From NCBI GenBank assembly GCA_045540055.1, contig JAZQGO010000012.1, positions 1 to 38,873 of the forward strand: a stretch of DNA of 38,873 bases, read 5' to 3'. Source of the stretch: SIG565 sp045540055. Its GTDB lineage: Bacteria > Bacillota > Clostridia > Oscillospirales > Acutalibacteraceae. Position 1 is the first letter of the stretch; each line of letters opens with the position of its first letter. The notes below the pieces were generated by a model. The model did not search any database. It was not told the origin of the DNA and was given only the letters and a program-made list of their open reading frames with translations. This document shows positions 31,652-38,873 of this stretch, piece by piece. The translations under genes and the position numbers were made by a program.

Positions 31652-33496
31652 TTGGAATATGAAATTTTAAGCAAAATATCTTCCCCCGAAGATATTAAAA
31701 AAATTAATACTGAACAATTGAATAATCTGTGCACTGAAATTCGAGATTATATGATTCATACTGTTTCGGTAAACGGCGGTCATTTAGCATCTAATCTTGG
31801 CACGGTTGAACTAACTGTGGCACTTCATAAGTGCTTTAATTCGCCCGATGACACCATTCTTTTTGATGTTGGACATCAGTGTTATACACATAAATTGCTT
31901 ACCGGTAGATTTAACGAATTTTCCTCTCTGCGCACAAGCGGAGGAATTTCTGGCTTTATGCGTCCGGATGAAAGCAAATATGACCCGTTTATCACGGGGC
32001 ACAGCAGTAATTCTATTTCGGCTTCATACGGAATTTGCAAGGCAAAGTCACTTCAGGGCAAAAATGATTTTACCGTAACTGTTGTCGGCGACGGCGCTAT
32101 GACGGGCGGAATGGTTTACGAGGCGCTAAATAATGCAGGTGCTGCTAAGAATAATTTTATCGTCGTTCTCAACGACAATAAAATGTCAATATCCCGCAAT
32201 GTCGGTAGTCTTGCGCGTCACCTGACAAACATTAGAACTAAAAAAGGTTATCACCGCTCTAAAAAGGCCGTTAAATCATTTTTAAGTAGTATACCGCTTA
32301 TCGGTAAGCCACTTGCAAGATTTGTTCTGCGTGTAAAATTGGCGCTAAAAAATGCCGTTTATAAAAACAATTTATTTGAGACTCTCGGCTTTGAATATTA
32401 TGGACCGATTGACGGCCATGATATAAATTCCCTTGTAAATACCTTTGAAATCGCAAAGAATGAGAATCGTCCCGTATTTATTCATACCATTACAACAAAG
32501 GGTAAGGGATATTCTTTCGCCGAGGCAAACCCCAAAATTTACCATGGTGTGTCATCCTTCGATATAAATGAGGGTGCCCGTTCAAATACGGTTAAGTCAT
32601 TTTCTGATGTATTCGGTGAAACCCTGTGCGCTATGGCAAAGCAGGATAAAAAAATCTGCGCAATTACTGCCGCTATGAGCGAGGGTACAGGGCTTACCGA
32701 ATTTGCGCATAAATATAAAAATCGAATTTTTGATGTAGGAATTGCTGAAGAGCATGCCGCAACCTTTGCGGCAGGACTTGCTATTCAAGGTATGAAGCCT
32801 TATTTTGCGGTATATTCTACCTTTTTACAACGTTCATTTGACCAGATTCTGCACGATATCGCCATTTTAGGTCTGCCTGTAAGACTTTGTGTCGACAGGG
32901 CAGGTATTGTCGGCGAGGATGGGGAAACGCATCAGGGTATTTTTGATGCCGCCTTTTTAAGCACAGTACCGGGTATGCATATTTACTCACCCTGTTATTT
33001 TGATGAGCTTAAAAGCGTGCTCAAAAAATCAACCGACTTTGATTTTCCCTGTGCTATAAGATATCCTCGTGGTACCGAGGCGCTGGGTGCTGATTTCAAA
33101 GCGAGCGATAATGCCTTTGATGTTATCGGTATAGGTAAAAAGGCCATAATCACCTATGGCAGAATATTTGATAATGCATATAAAGCATATAACGATTTAA
33201 AAAATATAGGTATCGATATCTCACTTATTAAGCTCAATAAAATTTATCCGTTGGATATTGATATTACCAAGCAACTAAAAAATTATGATGAAATCTACTT
33301 CTTTGAGGAGGGTATCAAGCGCGGCGGTATTGCCGAGCTGTTAGGTAACTATATTTTAGAAAACGGCATTAACGCGAGGTATAAAATTTTTGCCATTGAT
33401 GACAGTTTTGTGCCCTGTGCTATGGTGGATGAATCGCTTAAAAATTACCATTTAGATACCCTTTCTATGATAAAGATTATTAAAGGAGAAATTTAG
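31652..33496 (+). CDS. dxs: 1-deoxy-D-xylulose-5-phosphate synthase
   Basis: 614 residues from TTG 31652 with GGAG upstream. Thiamine diphosphate site: GDGAMTGGMVYEALNNAG and NDNKMSISRNVG; then GFEYYGPIDGHD, and the second-domain EEHAATFAAGLA with VDRAGIVGEDGETHQG. It joins pyruvate and glyceraldehyde-3-phosphate in the first step of the methylerythritol phosphate pathway. The length is in the usual range of 610-640. It belongs with ispE and ispA in this window. Confidence 0.97.
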   Translation: MEYEILSKISSPEDIKKINTEQLNNLCTEIRDYMIHTVSVNGGHLASNLGTVELTVALHKCFNSPDDTILFDVGHQCYTHKLLTGRFNEFSSLRTSGGISGFMRPDESKYDPFITGHSSNSISASYGICKAKSLQGKNDFTVTVVGDGAMTGGMVYEALNNAGAAKNNFIVVLNDNKMSISRNVGSLARHLTNIRTKKGYHRSKKAVKSFLSSIPLIGKPLARFVLRVKLALKNAVYKNNLFETLGFEYYGPIDGHDINSLVNTFEIAKNENRPVFIHTITTKGKGYSFAEANPKIYHGVSSFDINEGARSNTVKSFSDVFGETLCAMAKQDKKICAITAAMSEGTGLTEFAHKYKNRIFDVGIAEEHAATFAAGLAIQGMKPYFAVYSTFLQRSFDQILHDIAILGLPVRLCVDRAGIVGEDGETHQGIFDAAFLSTVPGMHIYSPCYFDELKSVLKKSTDFDFPCAIRYPRGTEALGADFKASDNAFDVIGIGKKAIITYGRIFDNAYKAYNDLKNIGIDISLIKLNKIYPLDIDITKQLKNYDEIYFFEEGIKRGGIAELLGNYILENGINARYKIFAIDDSFVPCAMVDESLKNYHLDTLSMIKIIKGEI

Positions 33497-33497
33497 T

Positions 33498-34301
33498 TTG
33501 TCAGATAAAATTCGCCTCGATGTCGCACTGGTCGAAGCCGCACTTGCCGAAAGCCGTGAAAAAGCCAAGGCATATATTATGTCGGGTATTGTTTATGTTA
33601 ATAATCAAAAAGCCGATAAAGCAGGCATAATGATAAAAACTGAAGATAAGATTGAGGTGCGCGGCTCAACTCTTAAGTATGTCAGCCGTGGCGGACTAAA
33701 GCTTGAAAAGGCCATGCAAAACTTCGGTCTTAGCCTTGAAAATAAGATATGTGCCGATATTGGTGCCTCAACCGGTGGATTTACCGATTGTATGCTTCAA
33801 AATGGTGCCGCCAAGGTTTACGCAATTGATGTCGGCTACGGCCAATTGGCGTGGAAGCTGCGCACCGACGAGCGTGTTATAAATCTTGAGAGGACTAATT
33901 TTCGCTATGTGACGAGTGAGCAGGTGCCCGAGCAGCTTGATTTTGCATCTGTTGATGTTTCTTTCATTTCACTTTCACTTATTTTACCCGTTATGTACAC
34001 CTTACTCAAAAATGGTGCCGAGGCAGTGTGTCTTATTAAGCCGCAGTTTGAGGCAGGTAAGGATAAGGTGGGCAAAAAGGGTGTTGTAAGAGATAAAAAT
34101 ATTCATTTAGAGGTTATTGAAAAAATATTCGATGTCATTTTAAAAACAGGCTTTTCTGTGCTTAATCTTGACTATTCACCAATTAAGGGACCTGAGGGTA
34201 ACATAGAATATTTAGTACATATAATTAAGTCGGAAATTCCGTCAATTTTGACCGAGATATCACCCGAAGCGGTGGTTGAGGCTTCACATAAGCAACTATA
34301 G
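33498..34301 (+). CDS. tlyA: TlyA-family rRNA methyltransferase
   Basis: 267 residues from TTG 33498, one base after the dxs stop. An S4 domain (RLDVALVEAALAESREKAKAYI) leads into an FtsJ-like methyltransferase domain with ADIGASTGGFTDCMLQNGA, the SAM-binding loop, and YAIDVGYGQLAWKLR. VCLIKPQFEAGKDKVGKKG is the family signature. TlyA methylates 2'-hydroxyls of 16S and 23S rRNA in mycobacteria; the hemolysin name is historical. In Clostridia it sits between dxs and nadK. Confidence 0.95.
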   Translation: MSDKIRLDVALVEAALAESREKAKAYIMSGIVYVNNQKADKAGIMIKTEDKIEVRGSTLKYVSRGGLKLEKAMQNFGLSLENKICADIGASTGGFTDCMLQNGAAKVYAIDVGYGQLAWKLRTDERVINLERTNFRYVTSEQVPEQLDFASVDVSFISLSLILPVMYTLLKNGAEAVCLIKPQFEAGKDKVGKKGVVRDKNIHLEVIEKIFDVILKTGFSVLNLDYSPIKGPEGNIEYLVHIIKSEIPSILTEISPEAVVEASHKQL

Positions 34302-34328
34302 CCGTAAAGATTTGCGAGTATTTTAACA

Positions 34329-34403
34329 ATGCAAAGACGAAAATATTACCTTGAAAATCAGGTTCGAATTATTCGTGTTTGCTTAAAGGAGGGATTACAG
34401 TGA
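34329..34403 (+). CDS. Possible 24-codon upstream ORF coupled to nadK
   Basis: ATG 34329 opens a 24-codon frame, basic and with VRIIRVCLKEG near the end, whose TGA (34401-34403) overlaps the nadK GTG (34400-34402). The frame crosses the nadK ribosome binding site. It has only a weak site of its own, so it may be chance. If translated, ribosomes ending here could restart at nadK. Confidence 0.25.
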   Translation: MQRRKYYLENQVRIIRVCLKEGLQ

Positions 34404-35236
34404 AAATCGGAGTTTTACCAAATCTTGATAAAAAAGGTGCCGCAGCGGCGGTTGAAAATATGGGAAAAATCTTCAAAAATATGGGTGTCGAGGCATACCT
34501 TCCCGATAATATATGCGCAACCGATTATATTCATCTGCCCGAGCGTCAGGTATATGAGGTGGCTGATATTATTGTGACGGTTGGCGGTGACGGCACTATT
34601 ATGCGTTACGGTAAGCTTGCCGCGAAAATGGATAAGCCTGTTTTAGGCGTAAATGCGGGTCGTATGGGCTTTTTAGCCGATGTTGAGCCAAACGACCTCG
34701 AGTCACTCATCAAGCTTAAGAAAGGCGATTATACCGTCGAAAACAGAATGCTGTTAAATGTATCGATTATGGAGAACGGTGAAGAGAAGTTTTCGCAGGT
34801 TGCGGTCAACGATATGGTTATAACAAGTGGCTTTATTTCACGAATTATTGATATAAAGGCATATTTTGGCAACGATTGTATTTCATACAGGGCTGACGGC
34901 TTGATTGTTGCTACGCCTACGGGTTCAACTGCGTATTCATTGTCGGCTGGTGGCCCGATTATTGACCCGCTGTCTGAAAATATCTGTATAACGCCGATTT
35001 GCTCACACTCGTTATCGGCAAGACCGATTTTACTCAATAAAGATGCGGTTGTCAGATTTAATGCCTATTCTTTAAAGCATTCGGATGTATTTTTGTCGGT
35101 TGACGGCAGGCGCACGCCCGCAATTAAGCCTACAACCGATATTTATGTCAGCAAATCTGAATATAACTTAAAGCTTATACGCTTATCAAATAAATCGTTT
35201 TATAAAACACTTTCTGAAAAATTTAAAGAGAAATAG
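34400..35236 (+). CDS. nadK: NAD kinase
   Basis: 278 residues from GTG 34400, chosen because AAAGGAGGG ends six bases upstream; the frame opens at 34379 but that start lies before the site. Motifs: VTVGGDGTIMRYGK (the GGDGT loop), LGVNAGRMGFLADV, VNDMVI, and ATPTGSTAYSLSAGGP. It phosphorylates NAD to NADP. The 98-bp gap upstream is the largest within this operon. Between tlyA and argR, as usual in Clostridia. Confidence 0.96.
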   Translation: MKIGVLPNLDKKGAAAAVENMGKIFKNMGVEAYLPDNICATDYIHLPERQVYEVADIIVTVGGDGTIMRYGKLAAKMDKPVLGVNAGRMGFLADVEPNDLESLIKLKKGDYTVENRMLLNVSIMENGEEKFSQVAVNDMVITSGFISRIIDIKAYFGNDCISYRADGLIVATPTGSTAYSLSAGGPIIDPLSENICITPICSHSLSARPILLNKDAVVRFNAYSLKHSDVFLSVDGRRTPAIKPTTDIYVSKSEYNLKLIRLSNKSFYKTLSEKFKEK

Positions 35237-35247
35237 AGGTGATACAG

Positions 35248-35709
35248 TTGAAAAGTAAAAGACATGAGAAAATTTTAAAATTGATTGAGGATAATGTAAT
35301 TGTCACTCAGGATGAGCTTCAGGATTTATTGCTAAAGCTTGGCTACAATGTAACGCAATCAACCGTATCACGTGATATTAAGGAATTGCGAATTGTTAAG
35401 GCGCAGGACATCGGCGGTGTCTACCGCTATATGAGTACTGTAGGTAAACAGCTTTCGGTTACCGACAAATCAAAGGACCATTTCACCGATATTTTCGCTC
35501 AAAGCGTAATCGATGTGCGCTATGCTCTTAATAATATTGTTATCAAATGCTATAATGGTATGGCGTCAAGTGCCTGCGTTGCCTTTGATACACTGTTTTC
35601 TAACGAGATACTGGGTTCTCTTGCAGGCGACGACACAATTATTGTTGTTACCAAAAGCGAGGCTGACTCTAAAAATCTTACGGCACAATTATTGAATTTG
35701 ATTAAATAA
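35248..35709 (+). CDS. argR: Arginine repressor
   Basis: 153 residues from TTG 35248, with AGAGGTGA five bases upstream; GTG 35239 lies within that site and would add three residues. The winged helix reads KRHEKILKLIEDN...TQDELQDLL and QSTVSRDIKELRIVKA; the C-terminal oligomerisation and arginine-binding domain contains AGDDTIIVV. It forms hexamers that repress arginine synthesis genes when arginine is present. No arg genes are nearby; the location next to recN is the common Firmicute one. Confidence 0.95.
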   Translation: MKSKRHEKILKLIEDNVIVTQDELQDLLLKLGYNVTQSTVSRDIKELRIVKAQDIGGVYRYMSTVGKQLSVTDKSKDHFTDIFAQSVIDVRYALNNIVIKCYNGMASSACVAFDTLFSNEILGSLAGDDTIIVVTKSEADSKNLTAQLLNLIK

Positions 35710-35722
35710 CGGCGGTTTAATT

Positions 35723-37381
35723 ATGTTAAATTATTTACATATTGAAAACATTGCAGTAATTGAGAATACTGAGCTTGAGCTTATTGGCGGCTTTAATGTT
35801 CTTACGGGTGAGACGGGTGCCGGTAAGTCAATTGTTATTGATGCTATCAATGCCGTTCTTGGCGCACGTACCTCAAAGAATATTATTCGTAGTGGTTGCA
35901 GTAACGCAAAGGTTATTGCCGAGTTTTCTCAGGTTGGTAGTGCAGTAAATGATACTTTAATTGGAAATGGATTTTTACCCGATGAGAGCGGTAATCTGGT
36001 TATACAGCGTGCACTGTCAGTTGACGGTAAAACAACGTTTCGAATAAATGGACAGCCTTCAACAGCTGCCGTTGTCAAGGAAATCGGAAGATATTTAATT
36101 AACATTCACGGTCAGCACGATAATCAGGCGCTTCTTGACCCTGATAAGCATTGTGATTTTCTTGATAAAATCGCTGAGAATTCAGATATTTTAGATGAAT
36201 ATTATTCAGAATTTAAATACCTGAATACAATTCGGCGAGAGCTTAGCGCACTTGAAGAAGATGACGATGCCAAGTCTCGCAAAATCGAACTGTTACAATT
36301 TCAAATTGACGAGATAAAGCAGTCAGACATTAAGGTTGGCGAGTATGCCTCATTAAAGGAAAAGCAAAAACAGGCTCAAAACATAGAGTCGAGCCTGAAG
36401 GCGCTGAAAAATGCTTATATTTCGGTTGTGGGCGACGAAAACCCCGGTGCGCTCGAACAAGTAGGTTCGGCAATAAAACAGGTTGAGAAGATTGATTTTA
36501 AAGAAGCCCAAACAATCACCTCTAAACTAAATGAAACCTTAGAGGATATCACTGAAATTTCAATTGACTTCAGAAATTTAATCGACCGACTCTCAACTGA
36601 TGAATTTAATCTTGACGAAATTCAGGATAGACTTGAAATACTGGGGTCCCTTATGTTAAAATACGGTAATAGTGAGCAGGCAATTCTTGATTATCTGTAT
36701 GAAAGTGAACAGCAGCTTGAAAAAATCAGATTTTCGGATGAGAGAGCACAACAGCTTGAAAAACTGCTTCTTGAATCTCAGGACAGGCTTATTGAGTGCG
36801 GCAAACGACTTACCGAATCAAGACAAAATACCGCTCTGGATTTTGAAAAAAAGGTCTGCGATATTCTTGAATATCTTGATATGCCGTATGTCAAATTTAA
36901 GGTTGATATCAAGCAGGGAAGATATACAAAAAGTGGTTGTGATACAGTAGAGTTTTTAATTAGCGCTAATATCGGCGAAGGCCTCAAACCCTTGTCAAAG
37001 GTTGCCTCGGGCGGTGAGCTTTCACGTGTTATGCTGGCGATAAAAAGCGTATTATCCGACAAGGATGAGGTAGATACCCTTATTTTCGATGAGATTGATA
37101 CCGGCATTAGCGGTCGCGCGGCAAACAAGGTTGCTTTTCAGCTTAGAAATGTCGCTAAAAACCGTCAGGTAATTTGCGTTACTCACTTGGCGCAAATCGC
37201 CGCTTGTGCTGAAAATCATCTGCTCATTGAAAAAACGGTAAGCGACTCACGAACATATACCACCGTCAATTCTCTTGCCTATGAACAGAGAATTGATGAG
37301 ATTTCGCGTATTATGTCGGGTACCGAAAAAACAGAAATAACATACAATTCTGCCAAAGAGTTGTTAGATAGGAGTTTATAG
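35723..37381 (+). CDS. recN: DNA repair protein RecN
   Basis: 552 residues. SMC-like ATPase: start LHIENIAVIENTELEL, Walker A GETGAGKS (29-36), INIHGQHDNQALL, long coiled coil (about 150-370), signature VASGGELSRVMLAIKSVL, Walker B TLIFDEIDTGISGRAA, and ICVTHLAQIAA. It acts early in double-strand break repair. The length is the usual one. It ends one base before the tyrS start, with AGGAG inside its last codons. Confidence 0.97.
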   Translation: MLNYLHIENIAVIENTELELIGGFNVLTGETGAGKSIVIDAINAVLGARTSKNIIRSGCSNAKVIAEFSQVGSAVNDTLIGNGFLPDESGNLVIQRALSVDGKTTFRINGQPSTAAVVKEIGRYLINIHGQHDNQALLDPDKHCDFLDKIAENSDILDEYYSEFKYLNTIRRELSALEEDDDAKSRKIELLQFQIDEIKQSDIKVGEYASLKEKQKQAQNIESSLKALKNAYISVVGDENPGALEQVGSAIKQVEKIDFKEAQTITSKLNETLEDITEISIDFRNLIDRLSTDEFNLDEIQDRLEILGSLMLKYGNSEQAILDYLYESEQQLEKIRFSDERAQQLEKLLLESQDRLIECGKRLTESRQNTALDFEKKVCDILEYLDMPYVKFKVDIKQGRYTKSGCDTVEFLISANIGEGLKPLSKVASGGELSRVMLAIKSVLSDKDEVDTLIFDEIDTGISGRAANKVAFQLRNVAKNRQVICVTHLAQIAACAENHLLIEKTVSDSRTYTTVNSLAYEQRIDEISRIMSGTEKTEITYNSAKELLDRSL

Positions 37382-37382
37382 T

Positions 37383-38603
37383 ATGCAAATTTATGAAGAG
37401 TTGGTGGCACGCGGACTTATCGCGCAGGTTACCGACGAAGAGGAAATCAGAGAATTAGTAAACAACGGCAAGGCTGTATTTTATATTGGTTTTGACCCTA
37501 CCGCAGACAGTCTACATGTCGGTCACTTTATGGCGCTTTGTTTAATGAAAAGATTGCAGATGGCAGGCAATAAGCCTGTTGCCTTAATCGGCGGTGGTAC
37601 GGGATATATCGGTGACCCGTCGGGCAGAAGTGATATGCGCTCAATGATGACACCAGAGACAATTCAGCATAATTGCGAATGCTTTAAAAAGCAGATGTCC
37701 AAATTTATTGAATTTGGCGATGATAAAGCCATTATGGTAAATAATGCCGACTGGCTCTTAGATCTTAAATATGTTGATGTATTAAGAGATGTTGGCGCCT
37801 GCTTCTCGGTAAATAATATGCTTAGGGCCGAATGCTATAAGCAGCGTATGGAAAAAGGCCTCAGCTTTCTTGAGTTCAACTATATGATTATGCAGAGCTA
37901 TGACTTCTATCATCTGTTTAAAGAATACGGCTGTAATATGCAGTTTGGCGGTGATGACCAATGGTCAAATATGCTTGGCGGTACCGAGCTTATCCGTAAA
38001 AAACTGGGCAAGGATGCCTATGCTATGACCATTACATTGCTTATGAATTCTGAAGGTAAAAAGATGGGCAAGACGGCAAACGGCGCTGTTTGGCTTGATC
38101 CTGAAAAGACTTCACCCTACGAATTTTATCAATACTGGCGTAATGTATCTGATGCCGATGTTCTTAAATGTATCAGAATGTTAACCTTCCTGCCGCTTGA
38201 AGAAATCGATAAGATGAATGATTGGCAGGGAAGTCAGCTTAATACCGCAAAGGATATCCTCGCTTATGAGCTCACTAAATTAGTTCACGGTGAAGATGAA
38301 GCTGCTAAAGCACGTGAGGTTTCACAGTCGTTATTCGCCAAGGGCGGCATCAGCGAGGATATGCCTAATACTAAGCTTTGCGACAATGATTTTATTGATA
38401 ATAAAATCGGCATACTCGATTTAATGGTTAAGGGCGAGCTTACAACCTCTAAAGGAGAGGCAAGGCGTCTTGTTCAGCAGGGCGGTGTTTCGGTAAATAA
38501 CGAAAAGGTTACCGATGTTGCGGCAGTCTTTTCTCGTGAAGCTTTTACTGACGGATTAATTGTTAAAAAAGGCAAAAAGGTTTTCCACAAATTTTCAATA
38601 TAA
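37383..38603 (+). CDS. tyrS: Tyrosyl-tRNA synthetase
   Basis: 406 residues. Class I synthetase: the HIGH motif is H45-V-G-H48, and the KMSKS loop reads KMGKT (K227-T231), the eubacterial TyrRS form. IGFDPTADSLHVGH, GGDDQWSNMLGG and the C-terminal S4 domain (LTTSKGEARRLVQQGGVSVNN) confirm it. It charges tRNA-Tyr. It is directly downstream of recN with no T-box leader between them, so it must be read from the operon or from a promoter inside recN. An IS200/IS605-type element lies 5 bp after the stop. Confidence 0.97.
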   Translation: MQIYEELVARGLIAQVTDEEEIRELVNNGKAVFYIGFDPTADSLHVGHFMALCLMKRLQMAGNKPVALIGGGTGYIGDPSGRSDMRSMMTPETIQHNCECFKKQMSKFIEFGDDKAIMVNNADWLLDLKYVDVLRDVGACFSVNNMLRAECYKQRMEKGLSFLEFNYMIMQSYDFYHLFKEYGCNMQFGGDDQWSNMLGGTELIRKKLGKDAYAMTITLLMNSEGKKMGKTANGAVWLDPEKTSPYEFYQYWRNVSDADVLKCIRMLTFLPLEEIDKMNDWQGSQLNTAKDILAYELTKLVHGEDEAAKAREVSQSLFAKGGISEDMPNTKLCDNDFIDNKIGILDLMVKGELTTSKGEARRLVQQGGVSVNNEKVTDVAAVFSREAFTDGLIVKKGKKVFHKFSI

Positions 38604-38711
38604 TCATAACCACTAGTAAACTAGTGGTATGCACAGCCCCTATAAGGGGCCCCTACTGGCTAGGCCCCTAAAAGGGACCTCGAAAGTTTGGCAACGCATT
38701 ACCATCTCGGG

Positions 38712-38740
38712 CAGCCGCTCACGTGCGGCTGTCTTTTTTT
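38712..38740 (+). terminator. Terminator inside the IS end
   Basis: CAGCCGC (38712-38718) pairs with GCGGCTG (38725-38731), followed by TC and a 7-T run on the plus strand. It stops tyrS transcription just before the antisense transposase gene. Confidence 0.85.
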
Positions 38741-38742
38741 GC

Positions 38743-38873
38743 CTACTTTCTCTTCTCACCCGTAAACGGGTCAACATATTCTTTTATGCTCATTTGTTCT
38801 GCTACAAAATCTTCTTCTAACTGATTTCTTATATATTCAGCTATTACTTTTTTATTTCGACCGACTGTATCTA
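38743..38873 (-). CDS. tnpA: IS200/IS605-family transposase TnpA, C-terminal fragment
   Basis: The minus-strand frame is open from the window end to TAG at 38743-38745. It gives 42 residues beginning DTVGRNKKVIAEYI and ending KEYVDPFTGEKRK. DTVG...IxxYIxxQ...D...(L/M)S(I/V)KEY(V/E)DPF is the end of the Y1 single-strand transposase TnpA. The catalytic HUH and tyrosine motifs are outside the window. It is cut by the window edge, not visibly broken. Confidence 0.82.
   Translation of the reverse strand, partial: DTVGRNKKVIAEYIRNQLEEDFVAEQMSIKEYVDPFTGEKRK

Larger units (their letters stand above)
38609..38873 (-). mobile_element. End of an IS200/IS605-type element
   Basis: The stretch starts with a perfect palindrome (ACCACTAG/CTAGTGGT, 38609-38616 with 38621-38628). 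GCCCC/GGGGC follows (38636-38640 with 38646-38650). GCCCCTA is present three times (38636, 38649, 38664). The antisense TnpA C-terminus comes last. Hairpin ends without terminal inverted repeats fit the family. The outer boundary is inferred to be near the first palindrome; the rest of the element is beyond the window. Confidence 0.75.

Noticed and set aside
37360..37383. T-box leader for tyrS
   Set aside because: Only one base separates recN and tyrS; no leader, specifier hairpin or antiterminator can fit there.
38629..38820. 63-codon plus-strand frame after tyrS
   Set aside because: It runs through the IS hairpins, the terminator and antisense to the tnpA end; no ribosome binding site and no family resemblance.

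Overview
The window reads as a chromosome segment of a spore-forming, AT-rich anaerobic Firmicute, most likely a gut clostridium of the Oscillospirales/Ruminococcaceae type. This is an inference from spoIIR, gerW and a dacB/dacF-type carboxypeptidase, a non-mevalonate isoprenoid pathway (ispE, ispA, dxs), frequent TTG/GTG starts, strong AGGAG-type ribosome binding sites, and gene orders typical of Clostridia (dgt-dnaG-rpoD; scpA-scpB-gerW-dacB-rluB; nusB-xseA-xseB-ispA-dxs-tlyA-nadK-argR-recN). Genes are tightly packed with many 1-20 bp overlaps, and no gene-free stretch exceeds 300 bp. No rRNA, tRNA or CRISPR array was seen.

Region 1 (1-1160): the 3' end of a large surface-type protein gene, a 47-codon peptide gene with a strong ribosome binding site, and a terminator. 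Region 2 (1165-10025): a divergent AraC-type regulator and an eight-gene catabolic cluster: a type I dehydroquinase-like enzyme, an SDR, a Zn-site-lacking MDR dehydrogenase, an EamA transporter, a Gfo/Idh/MocA oxidoreductase, a dihydroorotase-like amidohydrolase, a quinone-oxidoreductase-like MDR and a GH28-like beta-helix protein. I know no named pathway with this gene set. It is the best candidate for an undescribed system: oxidation, elimination and hydrolysis of a polyol, cyclitol or pectin-derived compound. Region 3 (10113-15053): a zinc-ribbon membrane protein under a consensus promoter, the ACT/PFL gene pair, an Lrp-type regulator with an aminotransferase, and ispE.

Region 4 (15058-27658): core genes: spoIIR, rpmE, a YigZ-family gene, dgt, dnaG, rpoD, an Rrf2-type regulator with a TSCPD protein and an unknown protein, an amidase, an M50 protease, scpA, scpB, gerW, dacB, rluB and secG. 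Three terminator-like hairpins here have a 3' arm that is also the Shine-Dalgarno sequence of the next gene, with the U-run as spacer. The three genes are spoIIR, the amidase and dacB, all sporulation or cell-wall genes. Region 5 (27674-28844, minus strand): a DivIVA-like coiled-coil gene coupled to an orphan fumarase beta-subunit gene. Region 6 (28886-38603): the nusB-to-recN cluster followed by tyrS.

Region 7 (38609-38873): a hairpin-rich end of an IS200/IS605-type element with the antisense C-terminus of its TnpA transposase, inserted 5 bp after the tyrS stop codon and cut off by the window end.

All function calls come from motif recognition in the translated sequence; no database search was run.
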